A DNA stretch of 64,000 nucleotides, taken from assembly GCA_964487255.1 (NCBI GenBank), contig CAZAQV010000003.1:62001-126000 (forward strand), written 5' to 3'. A program made the position numbers and the translations under genes. This stretch comes from CAZAQV01 sp964487255. Its GTDB lineage: Bacteria; Myxococcota_A; Polyangia; Polyangiales; CAZAQV01. Shown one piece after another: positions 1 to 7,994 of the stretch (the stretch's first letter is position 1; each line of letters starts with the position of its first letter). Below the pieces are notes generated by a model, which saw only the letters and a program-made list of their open reading frames with translations, was not told the origin of the DNA and ran no database searches.

Positions 1-1564
1 CCACAGTCCGCGGTCTCTGCCCTACTCGGTCCAACAACTCGATGATCTGGTCGGCAACGAAGTCGCGCTTTGAGCGATACGCTCGCCCTTGGATCACATG
101 TTCAAACCCCTGAAAGAAGCCTTTGACGCGGCGGAAGTAGTCGGTCCCGATCGCAACCCCAGTCGTATAACCGTCCTCACGAAGCAGCTCTGCCACCGTG
201 ACGTTCTCTTCCAGTAGCGACGGGTAAAGGTACTCCTCACCATAAGCAATCTGTGACGGATAGCGCCCAGTCATCATCGAAGGAATCGAGCGGATCGAAC
301 GGGACGACTGCGCCGTCACGTCTTCAAAGACGACCGCTTCTTTGGCGAAACGATCGATGCGCGGTGACGTCTCGCGACTTGCCCCAAAGGTTCCCAGGCG
401 ATCCGGTCGCATCGCATCGACCATGATAAGCAGAATGTTGGGGCGCTCCAGTCCATCCGGAAGCTCGCCGTACTGGCCATCGGACAGGTCGACCACGTCC
501 ACGTCGTTGTCCCCAGCGAAGCAGTCGCTATCGATGCCGTCACCGGGCAGGTCAATCGCACCGGGGTGGACCTTCGGGTCGGTGTCGTCACAATCGTGAC
601 CGCCGAAAACAACGCCATACCCATCTTCGTCCCAGTCGCTGGCAACGGTATATCCGCGAACCAGCGATCCGCCGGACACAGATTTCTGCTCGACCAGTGA
701 TCGCACGCGGTTGCTCTCCCCGTAGGCTAGTGAGGAATGCACAGTCGTCGCTAGCCCAAGCAGCAGTAGGGTAGCCATCCAAATGCGCACGCGGCGGGGC
801 GTCCCGACCTTGGAGCGTCGCCATGCGTGCAACCACGCCACACACAAATAGAGAAGCAATAGGCCCGGCATCCAGAAAACGTCGAGCGGATCGATGACCT
901 GGAAGAGCCGCGGTGCAAAAAACAAGATCCCCGCGAGCACGCCGCCTACAAGCAAGACCGTCAGACCCGCCACCCCGATCATGCTCCCCGCGCGCCCCAA
1001 CCTTGGCGCGGCGAGTCTTGCCAGCACGTACACCACCGCGCTCACAACCAAGGCCGCGACGAAGAGCACCGCTACGCCGATTGAGATGGCGATAGCGGCG
1101 AGCACCGGATCGTGAAACGTCGTCGTAATACGGTGCGCAAAGAGACCTGCCCCTACCGCAATCAGCACCAGTGCTGCAAGCATCGCGACGCCCATGGCAA
1201 AACCATCACCACTCGGCTGAACCCAAAGCCAAGGTCGCGCAAAGTTTCGAAACCAAGGTCGCGACCACTCCGCTGCGTCGAGCGAGCGCGCCATCAACGC
1301 CAACACAATGGACGCTGCAAGAAACGGCGGAACAGCCATCGCAAAGATGTGGTAGCCGGCCTCGAGCACATCGACGAACGAATGCCCCGCTTCGCGCCGC
1401 ACGAGACACACGACGATTTCGGCGAGCGCCAGTAAAAACGCCACGAGCACGCCGTTGATCAGATGCGCCGAAAGCCACGGCCAGGCAGCGTCATCACCCA
1501 CCCCCTGCACTTGACGCTTGCTCGTGAGGGCAGCTTCAAGTTCATCACCGGTCTTGCGAAACAC
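1..1564 (-). CDS. Membrane-anchored sulfatase-like hydrolase with MopE-type metal-binding insert (C-terminus off the left edge)
   Basis: The gene runs off the left edge, so about 520 N-terminal residues are visible. From a GTG at 1564 the product has about seven hydrophobic segments (roughly 1480 down to 730). A soluble part follows with an Asp-rich stretch around 540-650 (DWDEDGYG, then HDCDDTDP and DGIDSDC), the pattern of the MopE-type metal-binding motif common in Myxococcota. The alkaline-phosphatase/sulfatase fold then starts near 455 with RPNILLIMVDAMRPDRLG, the metal-binding Asp region, and the nucleophile region IRSIPSMMTGRYPSQ near 260-300. The domain order (membrane block, then outward-facing hydrolase) resembles lipoteichoic-acid-synthase-like and phosphoethanolamine-transferase-like proteins, so it may act on envelope glycans or lipids rather than be a true sulfatase. 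The nucleophile position carries Ser, not the Cys of type I sulfatases. The start is uncertain: another GTG lies at about 1612. It is divergent from the YfhO-like gene at 1653. Confidence 0.75.
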   Translation of the reverse strand, partial: MFRKTGDELEAALTSKRQVQGVGDDAAWPWLSAHLINGVLVAFLLALAEIVVCLVRREAGHSFVDVLEAGYHIFAMAVPPFLAASIVLALMARSLDAAEWSRPWFRNFARPWLWVQPSGDGFAMGVAMLAALVLIAVGAGLFAHRITTTFHDPVLAAIAISIGVAVLFVAALVVSAVVYVLARLAAPRLGRAGSMIGVAGLTVLLVGGVLAGILFFAPRLFQVIDPLDVFWMPGLLLLYLCVAWLHAWRRSKVGTPRRVRIWMATLLLLGLATTVHSSLAYGESNRVRSLVEQKSVSGGSLVRGYTVASDWDEDGYGVVFGGHDCDDTDPKVHPGAIDLPGDGIDSDCFAGDNDVDVVDLSDGQYGELPDGLERPNILLIMVDAMRPDRLGTFGASRETSPRIDRFAKEAVVFEDVTAQSSRSIRSIPSMMTGRYPSQIAYGEEYLYPSLLEENVTVAELLREDGYTTGVAIGTDYFRRVKGFFQGFEHVIQGRAYRSKRDFVADQIIELLDRVGQRPRTV

Positions 1565-1652
1565 GGTAGTATTGTGCCGAAAAGCGGACCCTTTACGATA
1601 GTATTTTTCCACCTCCGCCGCTGGACCACGAAGCGAGCAAATCTACCCCTGC

Positions 1653-3401
1653 ATGCGTCAAAACTCCTCGATCACCGCCACGATGCCCGTTTTGTGGGTT
1701 GCCGCTCTCGCCACGGCCTTCGTGTATTGGCTGCCGGCTTGGTGGGCTCCGGACAAGACGGGGTTCGGTGATTGGCAGCAGTTCCTACACCAATGGGAAG
1801 CGGCCCGTATCGCCATCGTTCGCTACGGCGAATGGCCAAAATGGAACCCTTACCATTGTGGCGGCGTCATGCTTTGGGGTGACCCACAAGCCCAAGCATA
1901 CTCACCACTGTTTCCGCTTGCATTCGTCATCGGCAGCAACCTCGCACTTAAACTCTCGATGACCCTCCACATGGCCGTAGGGCTCGTGGGTATGTTCTTG
2001 TTCGCGCGAGAGCACGTCGCGATGAGTGCGAGCGCAGCCGCACTCAGTTCTTTTTTTTGGTGCACATCGGGCTTCTTTGCGTGGCACCTTTCCGGCGGTC
2101 ACCCTGCGTTCTTTCCCTTCTTTTTCACACCGTGGGTTCTTATCTTTTGGCGTCAAGCGCAGGTCGACCGTCGGGGCATTGCGAAGCTCGCGCTCGTCCT
2201 GAGCATCACGCTCTTCGAAGGCGGCGTTTACCCTTTCCCCTTCTTCGCATTGCTTTTGCTGTTCGATGGCGCCCACACGCTCATGACGTCCAACTACCGC
2301 TTCGATGTCATCAAGGCCGCGGCCGGCGTGGTTGTGCTGACGACGATGATCAGTGCATTTCGGCTGGTGCCCGTCGCATCCACCATGAGCCAGTACCCTC
2401 GCCCAACGGCGGGCTCAGACAAGATCAGCGCCAGCGAGGTGCTGCAGATGCTCACGGCCTACACGCATTCACGTCGCTGGAACCACGAATACGTCTGGGA
2501 CGAGTACGGAACGCTCATCGGCTGGTTTGGCCTGACCCTGGCGGTGCTGGGGCTACTCGTGGCGGTGGCGCAGCGACGCTGGTGGATTGTCGCCGGCACA
2601 TTGCTATTCGGCAGCATCATGGTCGGTGACCATGGCCCCCTCTGGCCCTGGCGGCTACTCCATCATGTTCCCGTATTTGACTCCCTGCGCGTCCCATCTC
2701 GTTTTGCCGTGCTGCTCACGTTCTTTATTGCGCTCGGCGTCGGACTCATCGCAGACAAGCTACGCCGTGCCAGCATCAACTTCTTCGGGTCCACGACGCT
2801 ACTCAAGTTGCTTCCACTCGTTCTACTTGGGGTGTTTGTCACCGAGACGTACGCAGGCAACTTCAAGGTGCTCAATCGCTTTCGCTACCCCCCGCTGGAG
2901 GTGGAAGCCGAATCGCCCACATTTTATCTCACTGACTCAAGTGAGTACCGAGACTACGCATCGTTTCCCGCCCGTGGCGTCGGCAATGCACGCTGCTACT
3001 CCGGTATGAACTACCCGCCCGCGCGCAGGCTATGGGTCGGAAAGTTGCCCCAAGCCAAGATCGAGAACGGGAAAGTACGAAGCAGCGGCCAGACCACCAA
3101 CACGGCGTTTGCTGAGGTGGACGCCGACAGCAAGACCGAGGTGACCTTCAACCGGACGTACGCGCCGGGCTGGCAGGCGCGCATTGTCGACCTCGACCAG
3201 CCCGCAGCCCCTGGCGCACCACCACACTTCGAAACGTCGGCTTTGCAGGCAGATCGCTGGGGCCGCGCGATGGCGGTCGTGCCAAAAGGTTCACATCGAA
3301 TCGAACTGCGCTACGAGCCACCTCTTTTTTGGGAGAGCTTGGGCGTCAGCGGACTCGGTATTGTTGCCGCGCTACTCGTGCTGTTCCTTCGCCGCCGCTG
3401 A
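1653..3401 (+). CDS. YfhO-like polytopic membrane protein (GT-C type glycosyltransferase candidate)
   Basis: 582 residues. About eleven hydrophobic segments fill residues 10-410. A soluble beta-rich C-terminal domain follows (about 430-555) and a last membrane segment ending in LFLRRR. The early loop with GDWQQFLHQWEAAR and WNPYHCGGVMLWGDPQ, and the late motif NRTYAPGWQARI followed by a RIELRYEPP strand, match the layout of YfhO-family proteins. These belong to the GT-C superfamily of polyprenyl-phosphate-sugar-dependent transferases. The substrate is not readable. The polyprenol-phosphate mannose synthase gene 320 bp downstream on the same strand makes a mannosyl donor of the kind this class uses, so a shared envelope or protein glycosylation role is a reasonable inference. 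Start chosen at the ATG at 1653, which gives a short polar N-terminus before the first membrane segment. Confidence 0.75.
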   Translation: MRQNSSITATMPVLWVAALATAFVYWLPAWWAPDKTGFGDWQQFLHQWEAARIAIVRYGEWPKWNPYHCGGVMLWGDPQAQAYSPLFPLAFVIGSNLALKLSMTLHMAVGLVGMFLFAREHVAMSASAAALSSFFWCTSGFFAWHLSGGHPAFFPFFFTPWVLIFWRQAQVDRRGIAKLALVLSITLFEGGVYPFPFFALLLLFDGAHTLMTSNYRFDVIKAAAGVVVLTTMISAFRLVPVASTMSQYPRPTAGSDKISASEVLQMLTAYTHSRRWNHEYVWDEYGTLIGWFGLTLAVLGLLVAVAQRRWWIVAGTLLFGSIMVGDHGPLWPWRLLHHVPVFDSLRVPSRFAVLLTFFIALGVGLIADKLRRASINFFGSTTLLKLLPLVLLGVFVTETYAGNFKVLNRFRYPPLEVEAESPTFYLTDSSEYRDYASFPARGVGNARCYSGMNYPPARRLWVGKLPQAKIENGKVRSSGQTTNTAFAEVDADSKTEVTFNRTYAPGWQARIVDLDQPAAPGAPPHFETSALQADRWGRAMAVVPKGSHRIELRYEPPLFWESLGVSGLGIVAALLVLFLRRR

Positions 3402-3467
3402 CCGCGCGACATGCGCTTCGAGAGGCCATCTCTGGATTTCCCCCTGCGCTTGGGCTAAGGGCCAAGC

Positions 3468-3719
3468 ATGGGAATCATATCCTGGATCGTCTTCGGACTT
3501 CTCGCGGGAGCAGCAGCGAAGTTTATTATGCCCGGCAAGGACCCCGGTGGCTGCCTGCTGACCATCGGGCTCGGTGTTGTGGGCGCGGTCGTGGGCGGCT
3601 TCCTCGCGACGCGTCTGGGTTTTGGCACGGTGACAGGATTCAACGTCACAAGCTTCCTCATCGCGATTGGTGGATCGCTTCTCATTCTTCTCGCCTACCG
3701 ACTGATCAAGAAGAGCTAA
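3468..3719 (+). CDS. GlsB/YeaQ/YmgE family small membrane protein
   Basis: 83 residues with three hydrophobic segments and Gly-rich turns. MGIISWIVFGLLAGAAAKFI at the start, then GGCLLTIGLGVVGAVVGGFL, are the typical features of the transglycosylase-associated GlsB/YeaQ family (usual length 80-90). These inner-membrane proteins are linked to general stress or envelope stress, but their biochemical role is unknown. The gene sits six bases upstream of the polyprenol-phosphate mannose synthase gene, so the two are probably co-transcribed. Confidence 0.88.
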   Translation: MGIISWIVFGLLAGAAAKFIMPGKDPGGCLLTIGLGVVGAVVGGFLATRLGFGTVTGFNVTSFLIAIGGSLLILLAYRLIKKS

Positions 3720-3725
3720 GCAGAT

Positions 3726-4445
3726 ATGTCACGCGTACTCATCGTTACTCCGACCTACAACGAACGCGAGAACATCGAACGTTTCGCCAAGGGCGTGCTC
3801 CGTTGGTTGCCTGAAGCAAACCTGTGCATCGTCGACGACGCCTCACCAGACGGCACCGGAGACATCGCCGACCGACTCGCGGCCGAAGACGAGCGCATTC
3901 GCGTCATGCATCGCGCAGGGAAACTCGGCATCGGCACGGCATACGTCCAAGCCTTCGAGTGGGGCCTCGAACAGGGTTACGAGATTCTCTTCGAGATGGA
4001 TGCCGACCTCTCTCACGATCCGTCGTACCTCCCCGAGTTCATGGCCGCTTTCGCTCGCGGAGCCGACCTGGTGATCGGTTCGCGCAATATCCCAGGCGGC
4101 GGCGTCACCGGTTGGGGGCCGGGCCGGCACCTTTTGTCGAAAGGAGGCAGCTTGTACAGCCGCACCATCTTGGGACTCGATGTCCGCGACCTCACCAGCG
4201 GCTTCAAGGCTTTCAGCGCAGATGTGCTTCGCAGCATCAACCTGGGGGATGTGCGCTCGGAGGGCTATTCGTTTCAGATCGAGCTCACCTACCGGGCGCT
4301 GCGCAATGGGTTCAAGGTCGAAGAAGTCCCGATCCATTTTGTCGACCGCGAAGCGGGCAAGAGCAAAATGAGCAAACAGATTTTCGCCGAGGCTGTCTGG
4401 ATGGTCTGGAAGCTCCGCTTCGACGCCCTCCAAGGCAAACTCTAG
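3726..4445 (+). CDS. Polyprenol-phosphate mannose synthase (Dpm1-like GT2 glycosyltransferase)
   Basis: 239 residues, the usual size of the soluble Dpm1-type enzyme without C-terminal membrane helices. It transfers mannose (or a related hexose) from a GDP-sugar to polyprenyl phosphate at the cytoplasmic membrane face. Family signatures are in order: VLIVTPTYNERENIERF at the N-terminus, CIVDDASPDGTGDIAD (nucleotide-sugar Asp pair), EMDADLSHDP (the DXD-like metal site) near residue 97, VIGSRNIPGGGVTGWG, LDVRDLTSGFKAF, and the C-terminal VEEVPIHFVDREAGKSKM. Close spacing to the GlsB-like gene and the nearby YfhO-like gene suggest donor and acceptor enzymes of one glycosylation route. The gene converges on the GNAT gene with seven bases between stops. 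Confidence 0.92.
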   Translation: MSRVLIVTPTYNERENIERFAKGVLRWLPEANLCIVDDASPDGTGDIADRLAAEDERIRVMHRAGKLGIGTAYVQAFEWGLEQGYEILFEMDADLSHDPSYLPEFMAAFARGADLVIGSRNIPGGGVTGWGPGRHLLSKGGSLYSRTILGLDVRDLTSGFKAFSADVLRSINLGDVRSEGYSFQIELTYRALRNGFKVEEVPIHFVDREAGKSKMSKQIFAEAVWMVWKLRFDALQGKL

Positions 4446-4452
4446 CTAGGCC

Positions 4453-5001
4453 TCACGTCGCCCAGTCGGCGAGATCCTCGCGGAGGGTATCGTCGATCGC
4501 CTCACCCGAACGAAAGCGATAGCCGGCCTCAAGCTTTTCGTCGAAGCAATACGACAGTTCTGCCATCACGCCAAACTGCGCGTGCAGCCGCAATCCGGTA
4601 ACGATGAACCCCGCTTTGAGCTTGGGGATCAGGACCGCATTGTTGGTGCACACGTGAAGCGAGCAGATGCGCGAGAAACCGTAAGTCTCTGCCTCTGCGA
4701 GCACCTTGCTGAGCAACCGCGTGTAGATGCCGCGGCGCCGATAGGCTGGCAGCACGCCCGAGCTTTGCATGTAGAAGTTGTCGAAGCCGTCCTGTTGGCC
4801 AAAGCTCCAACCGACGAGCTGCTCGCGGTCGTAAGCGCCGACGCGCAACTCATAGCCTTTTCCGCGGCAGCTCGAAATGCCAACAAGACGGGATTCCTCG
4901 ATGCGAAAAGCAGGTCGGTTTGCGAAAAAAGTTTGCTCCACCAGCTGCGAATATTGCGGCTCGGGAAACTTTTCGACCACATGGATTTCGATGTCAGCCA
5001 T
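4453..5001 (-). CDS. GNAT-family N-acetyltransferase
   Basis: 182 residues. The acetyl-CoA binding signature of the GNAT fold is visible at about residues 80-105: SGVLPAYRRRGIYTRLL fits the V-x-P-x-[YR]-R-x-x-G-[IL] motif A, followed by the helix that ends in VLAEAETYG. The motif B region is recognisable as VCTNNAVLIPKLKAGF, where NN and the later GF mark the end of the fold. The acceptor cannot be told from sequence. It is transcribed convergently with the mannose synthase gene and divergently from the DUF1566 lipoprotein gene. Confidence 0.82.
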   Translation of the reverse strand: MADIEIHVVEKFPEPQYSQLVEQTFFANRPAFRIEESRLVGISSCRGKGYELRVGAYDREQLVGWSFGQQDGFDNFYMQSSGVLPAYRRRGIYTRLLSKVLAEAETYGFSRICSLHVCTNNAVLIPKLKAGFIVTGLRLHAQFGVMAELSYCFDEKLEAGYRFRSGEAIDDTLREDLADWAT

Positions 5002-5094
5002 TCGCGAACCAAAGCACTGGCCCCGCCGGGCTGCAAGCGAAGGAGGGAACTGCCGGCTGGAGTTACAAGACTTCTCTTGATACTCTTCGACGTC

Positions 5095-6468
5095 ATGAAA
5101 CTGTCGAAAGGCGTAGGTTTGTTGGTCTTGAGCCTTCTCTCTTCCCTTCCGGGAGGGTGCGACGACAACACCGGTGCGCCGCGTGTGTCAACTCGCCGCG
5201 ACGGAGCGCCACCGATCTTTCCGGTGTCAGACGCCGGTGTAGACGGTCGAAGCGACGGGCCGAACGTTGAGCCCGACGGTTCGGTCGACGCTTCGGTCGA
5301 CGGCAGAGCTGACGCCGGATCCACCGCAGCCCTGACCCTTGCAGCAACCGGGCAGAGCACGTGCTATTCGGGTCAAGGCGTGACGCGTAGCTGTGTAGGT
5401 AGTGGCCAAGATGGCGAAGTGCAATCTGGCTTGGCGTGGCCCTCACCCCGCTTTACGCCATTGGGAGACGGAACGCTTCGAGACAATCTGACCGACCTCG
5501 TTTGGCTTTCAGATGGCAACTGCATGGCCTCTAACTTCCCAGGATTTGACGACCAGGACACGCAAAGCGAACTCGGAGATGGCATCGTCAACGCACCCAA
5601 AGCCTTTGAATTCGTCAACAGTGTAAACGACGGGACCTACGCCAGTTGTGCTGCAGGACAAAGCGACTGGAGACTGCCAAACGTCAATGAGCTTTTAAGC
5701 TTGGTTCACGCAGGCGAGGCCAGCAGCGCGGCTTGGCTTAACAGCAATGGCTTTTCGAATGTACACGGTGCAAACGTCTGGACTTCGACGCTCGCAACAG
5801 GCACTGATGCTTGGATGGTCAACTTGCTCGACGGCAGTAACGATTATTGGTGGGCCGCCCAAGACTTGGGCAGCGTGATGTTGGTGCGCGGCAATGCGAA
5901 CAACTCGGTCGCAGCCACAGGCGTAACCAGTTGTTTGGTGCCGGCCGTGGGCCTGCCCACCTCATGCGAAGGATCAGCACAAGACGGTGAGTGGCAGGCC
6001 GGCACACGGGCGCCAGAAGACCGATTCGTGGCAAACGGCGATGGCACGACCACGGACACCTTCACCGGCTTGATGTGGTTCACCGACCCCGAGTGCTTTG
6101 TAGAATACCCAGAGATCCAAAGCGGCGGAACACTCGATGGCCGGCTTCTTTGGAGCGAGGTCTTCGCATATGTTTCGGGCGTCAATAGTGGCAGCTACGA
6201 GAAATGCGGGGCCGGACACAAGGATTGGCGTGTACCCAACCGGCACGAATACCAAAGCCTTGTCAGCTATGAACTCGATTTCACCCGCCAAAGCGCCCTT
6301 GCCGACGGCATCAGCTTCGGACAAAGCGCGGTAGAAGCGGCGCTGTGGACATCTACAAGCTCCGCCGCGAAACCGGCCGAAGCGTGGCAGTTCTTGTGGC
6401 ATCGGGGCCGCGTGCTGCCGCTCGGCAAGAACGAAGAACTTCCAGTGGTCCTCGTTCGAGATAAGTAA
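5095..6468 (+). CDS. Secreted lipoprotein with two DUF1566 (Lcl-type) domains
   Basis: I start it at ATG 5095 because MKLSKGVGLLVLSLLSSLPGGC is a clean lipoprotein signal. The open frame upstream of this is antisense to the GNAT gene. The lipobox is unusual (Pro at -3), so lipidation is likely but not certain. After a linker of about 70 residues rich in Asp, Gly, Ser and Ala, the product holds two copies of the DUF1566 fold. Domain 1 (about 95-280) has DNLTDLVWLSDGNC and DWRLPNVNELLSLV. Domain 2 (about 285-455) has DTFTGLMWFTDPEC and DWRVPNRHEYQSLV. The domains are C-type-lectin-like and occur in tandem in many secreted myxobacterial proteins; ligands are unknown. 457 residues in all. Confidence 0.85.
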   Translation: MKLSKGVGLLVLSLLSSLPGGCDDNTGAPRVSTRRDGAPPIFPVSDAGVDGRSDGPNVEPDGSVDASVDGRADAGSTAALTLAATGQSTCYSGQGVTRSCVGSGQDGEVQSGLAWPSPRFTPLGDGTLRDNLTDLVWLSDGNCMASNFPGFDDQDTQSELGDGIVNAPKAFEFVNSVNDGTYASCAAGQSDWRLPNVNELLSLVHAGEASSAAWLNSNGFSNVHGANVWTSTLATGTDAWMVNLLDGSNDYWWAAQDLGSVMLVRGNANNSVAATGVTSCLVPAVGLPTSCEGSAQDGEWQAGTRAPEDRFVANGDGTTTDTFTGLMWFTDPECFVEYPEIQSGGTLDGRLLWSEVFAYVSGVNSGSYEKCGAGHKDWRVPNRHEYQSLVSYELDFTRQSALADGISFGQSAVEAALWTSTSSAAKPAEAWQFLWHRGRVLPLGKNEELPVVLVRDK

Positions 6469-6491
6469 GCGAGAGCGAGAGCGACAGACCC

Positions 6492-7118
6492 TCAGCCGAA
6501 GAGCCGTCGAAACGCTTCGACAACAAACGGGATCACTTCTTTGGTCTGGATATTGCGGCCCAGTTCGGCTTCGAGGCTGGTGACGCCTTTGTCCGTGATC
6601 CCGCAAGGTATGATGTACTCAAAATGTCGCATGTCGGTCGCCACGTTGAAGGCGATGCCGTGCATCGTCACCCAGCGACTGATGCGCACCCCGACCGCGC
6701 CAATCTTGCGGTCTTCAATCCAACACCCGTTGCAGCCGGCTATGCGGCTCGCATGCAGGTCGAAGGCCGCACAGGTCTGAATCATCACCTCTTCGAGGTT
6801 GGAGACATACTTGCGCACGTCCTGGCGATCAGGCTTGAGATCGAAGATCGGATACGCGACGACCTGCCCCGGTCCGTGATACGTGACATCACCGCCACGC
6901 CCGGTTTCGTGCACCTCAACGCCGAGTTCGGCCAGCTGCTCGCGCGTGAAGAGCAGGTTCTTCTCCTTTGCACCACGCCCGAGCGTGATCGTCGGCGGGT
7001 GCTCGACGATCAAAAGCGTGTCCGGGATCTCGCCGTCTTTGCGCCGCTCCACGAGCTCCTTTTGAAGATCATGCGCCTCGCCGTAGGACATGCGCGCTAA
7101 GTCCCTGGTTTCAAACAC
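6492..7118 (-). CDS. lipB: Octanoyltransferase LipB
   Basis: 208 residues. It transfers the octanoyl group from octanoyl-ACP to lipoyl domains of the 2-oxoacid dehydrogenase and glycine cleavage complexes, the first step of lipoate assembly. Motifs: GRGGDVTYHGPGQ near residue 80, GCWIEDRKIGAVGVRISRW near 133, and IIPCGITDKGVTSLEAE near 170, where the Cys and Lys form the catalytic dyad. Full length for the family. No lipA is seen in the window; the 2-oxoacid dehydrogenase genes at 17689-20217 encode partners of the lipoylated enzymes. Confidence 0.96.
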   Translation of the reverse strand: MFETRDLARMSYGEAHDLQKELVERRKDGEIPDTLLIVEHPPTITLGRGAKEKNLLFTREQLAELGVEVHETGRGGDVTYHGPGQVVAYPIFDLKPDRQDVRKYVSNLEEVMIQTCAAFDLHASRIAGCNGCWIEDRKIGAVGVRISRWVTMHGIAFNVATDMRHFEYIIPCGITDKGVTSLEAELGRNIQTKEVIPFVVEAFRRLFG

Positions 7119-7218
7119 CCGCAGTGCTTAGGACGCGTGAGCAGTTCGGCAACCCGAGCACTCGTATTCGCACCTCTTGGGGGTAGTGATAGCGTCCCAT
7201 TTGCCGCACTATCGATGA

Positions 7219-7965
7219 GTGTCTCGGGACCCGCTTCAGCTCGGCCTCAAAGGCTACGACCTTCGTTGGTCCACGGACACCGATGGTTGGGTATTGCCCG
7301 AGCCGGTCGTGAGTCCTTGGGGGCTTGCAGCGCTGCTGGCACGCGAAACGCTCGACGCACACACCATCAATCTGCTCTACCACCGACGAGCTTGGCTCAC
7401 CCAAAATGGCTTCCTCGTCGAAGGTGAGAGGCCGCACGCCGAAGCGGTAACCGGCGCTGAGGGCATCCGCCAGCTGGCGCTCTCGGAGGGCATCTCCGTC
7501 GACAGCGCCCTGCTCTTCGCCCTACCCAGGCCGAGCTACGAAGCAACCGCTGGCGAGCGAACGACCATGCAGATACGCAGCGAACTGGCGCCGCATATCG
7601 AACGCGCCAAACGTTTCGCAAAAATCTCTACGCCTGAACCGATCATGATCGAGCTGATGACTCGAATCCAAGACATGGTGTCCGACGCCATGACCTACGC
7701 GGTGGCGCAAGATGCGTGGACGGTCGCACGCACACCTAACGATGACCGCTCGACATCCTGGTTCACCAAGTACGAGCGCCCAAGTTATTGCATCCTGCAA
7801 AGCTCGCCTGAGCGTCCGGGCCGCGTCGAACTTTGGGCGCGGCGCGCCCATGCCACACGACAAGCCCTTCAAACCGCGGCCGATGCCGTTTACAACGTCT
7901 CCGAACGCCGAGAGCAACTCGGCACCGTCTTACACGCCTTGGGACTGCGAGGAAACCAGACGTGA
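7219..7965 (+). CDS. Conserved-looking protein of unknown function
   Basis: 248 residues from a GTG at 7219. I do not recognise the family. The sequence is soluble, has no signal peptide or membrane segment, and reads like a genuine coding frame with balanced composition. Visible features are a helical middle (IRSELAPHIERAKRFAKISTP, residues about 118-140) and a hydrophilic C-terminal half rich in Arg and Gln. It lies between lipB (divergent) and the oxidoreductase gene (convergent), so context gives no clue. The start is uncertain because no clear ribosome binding site precedes the GTG. Confidence 0.6.
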   Translation: MSRDPLQLGLKGYDLRWSTDTDGWVLPEPVVSPWGLAALLARETLDAHTINLLYHRRAWLTQNGFLVEGERPHAEAVTGAEGIRQLALSEGISVDSALLFALPRPSYEATAGERTTMQIRSELAPHIERAKRFAKISTPEPIMIELMTRIQDMVSDAMTYAVAQDAWTVARTPNDDRSTSWFTKYERPSYCILQSSPERPGRVELWARRAHATRQALQTAADAVYNVSERREQLGTVLHALGLRGNQT

Positions 7966-7994
7966 ACACCCGGCGCGACGAGCGCACAGGCTGT

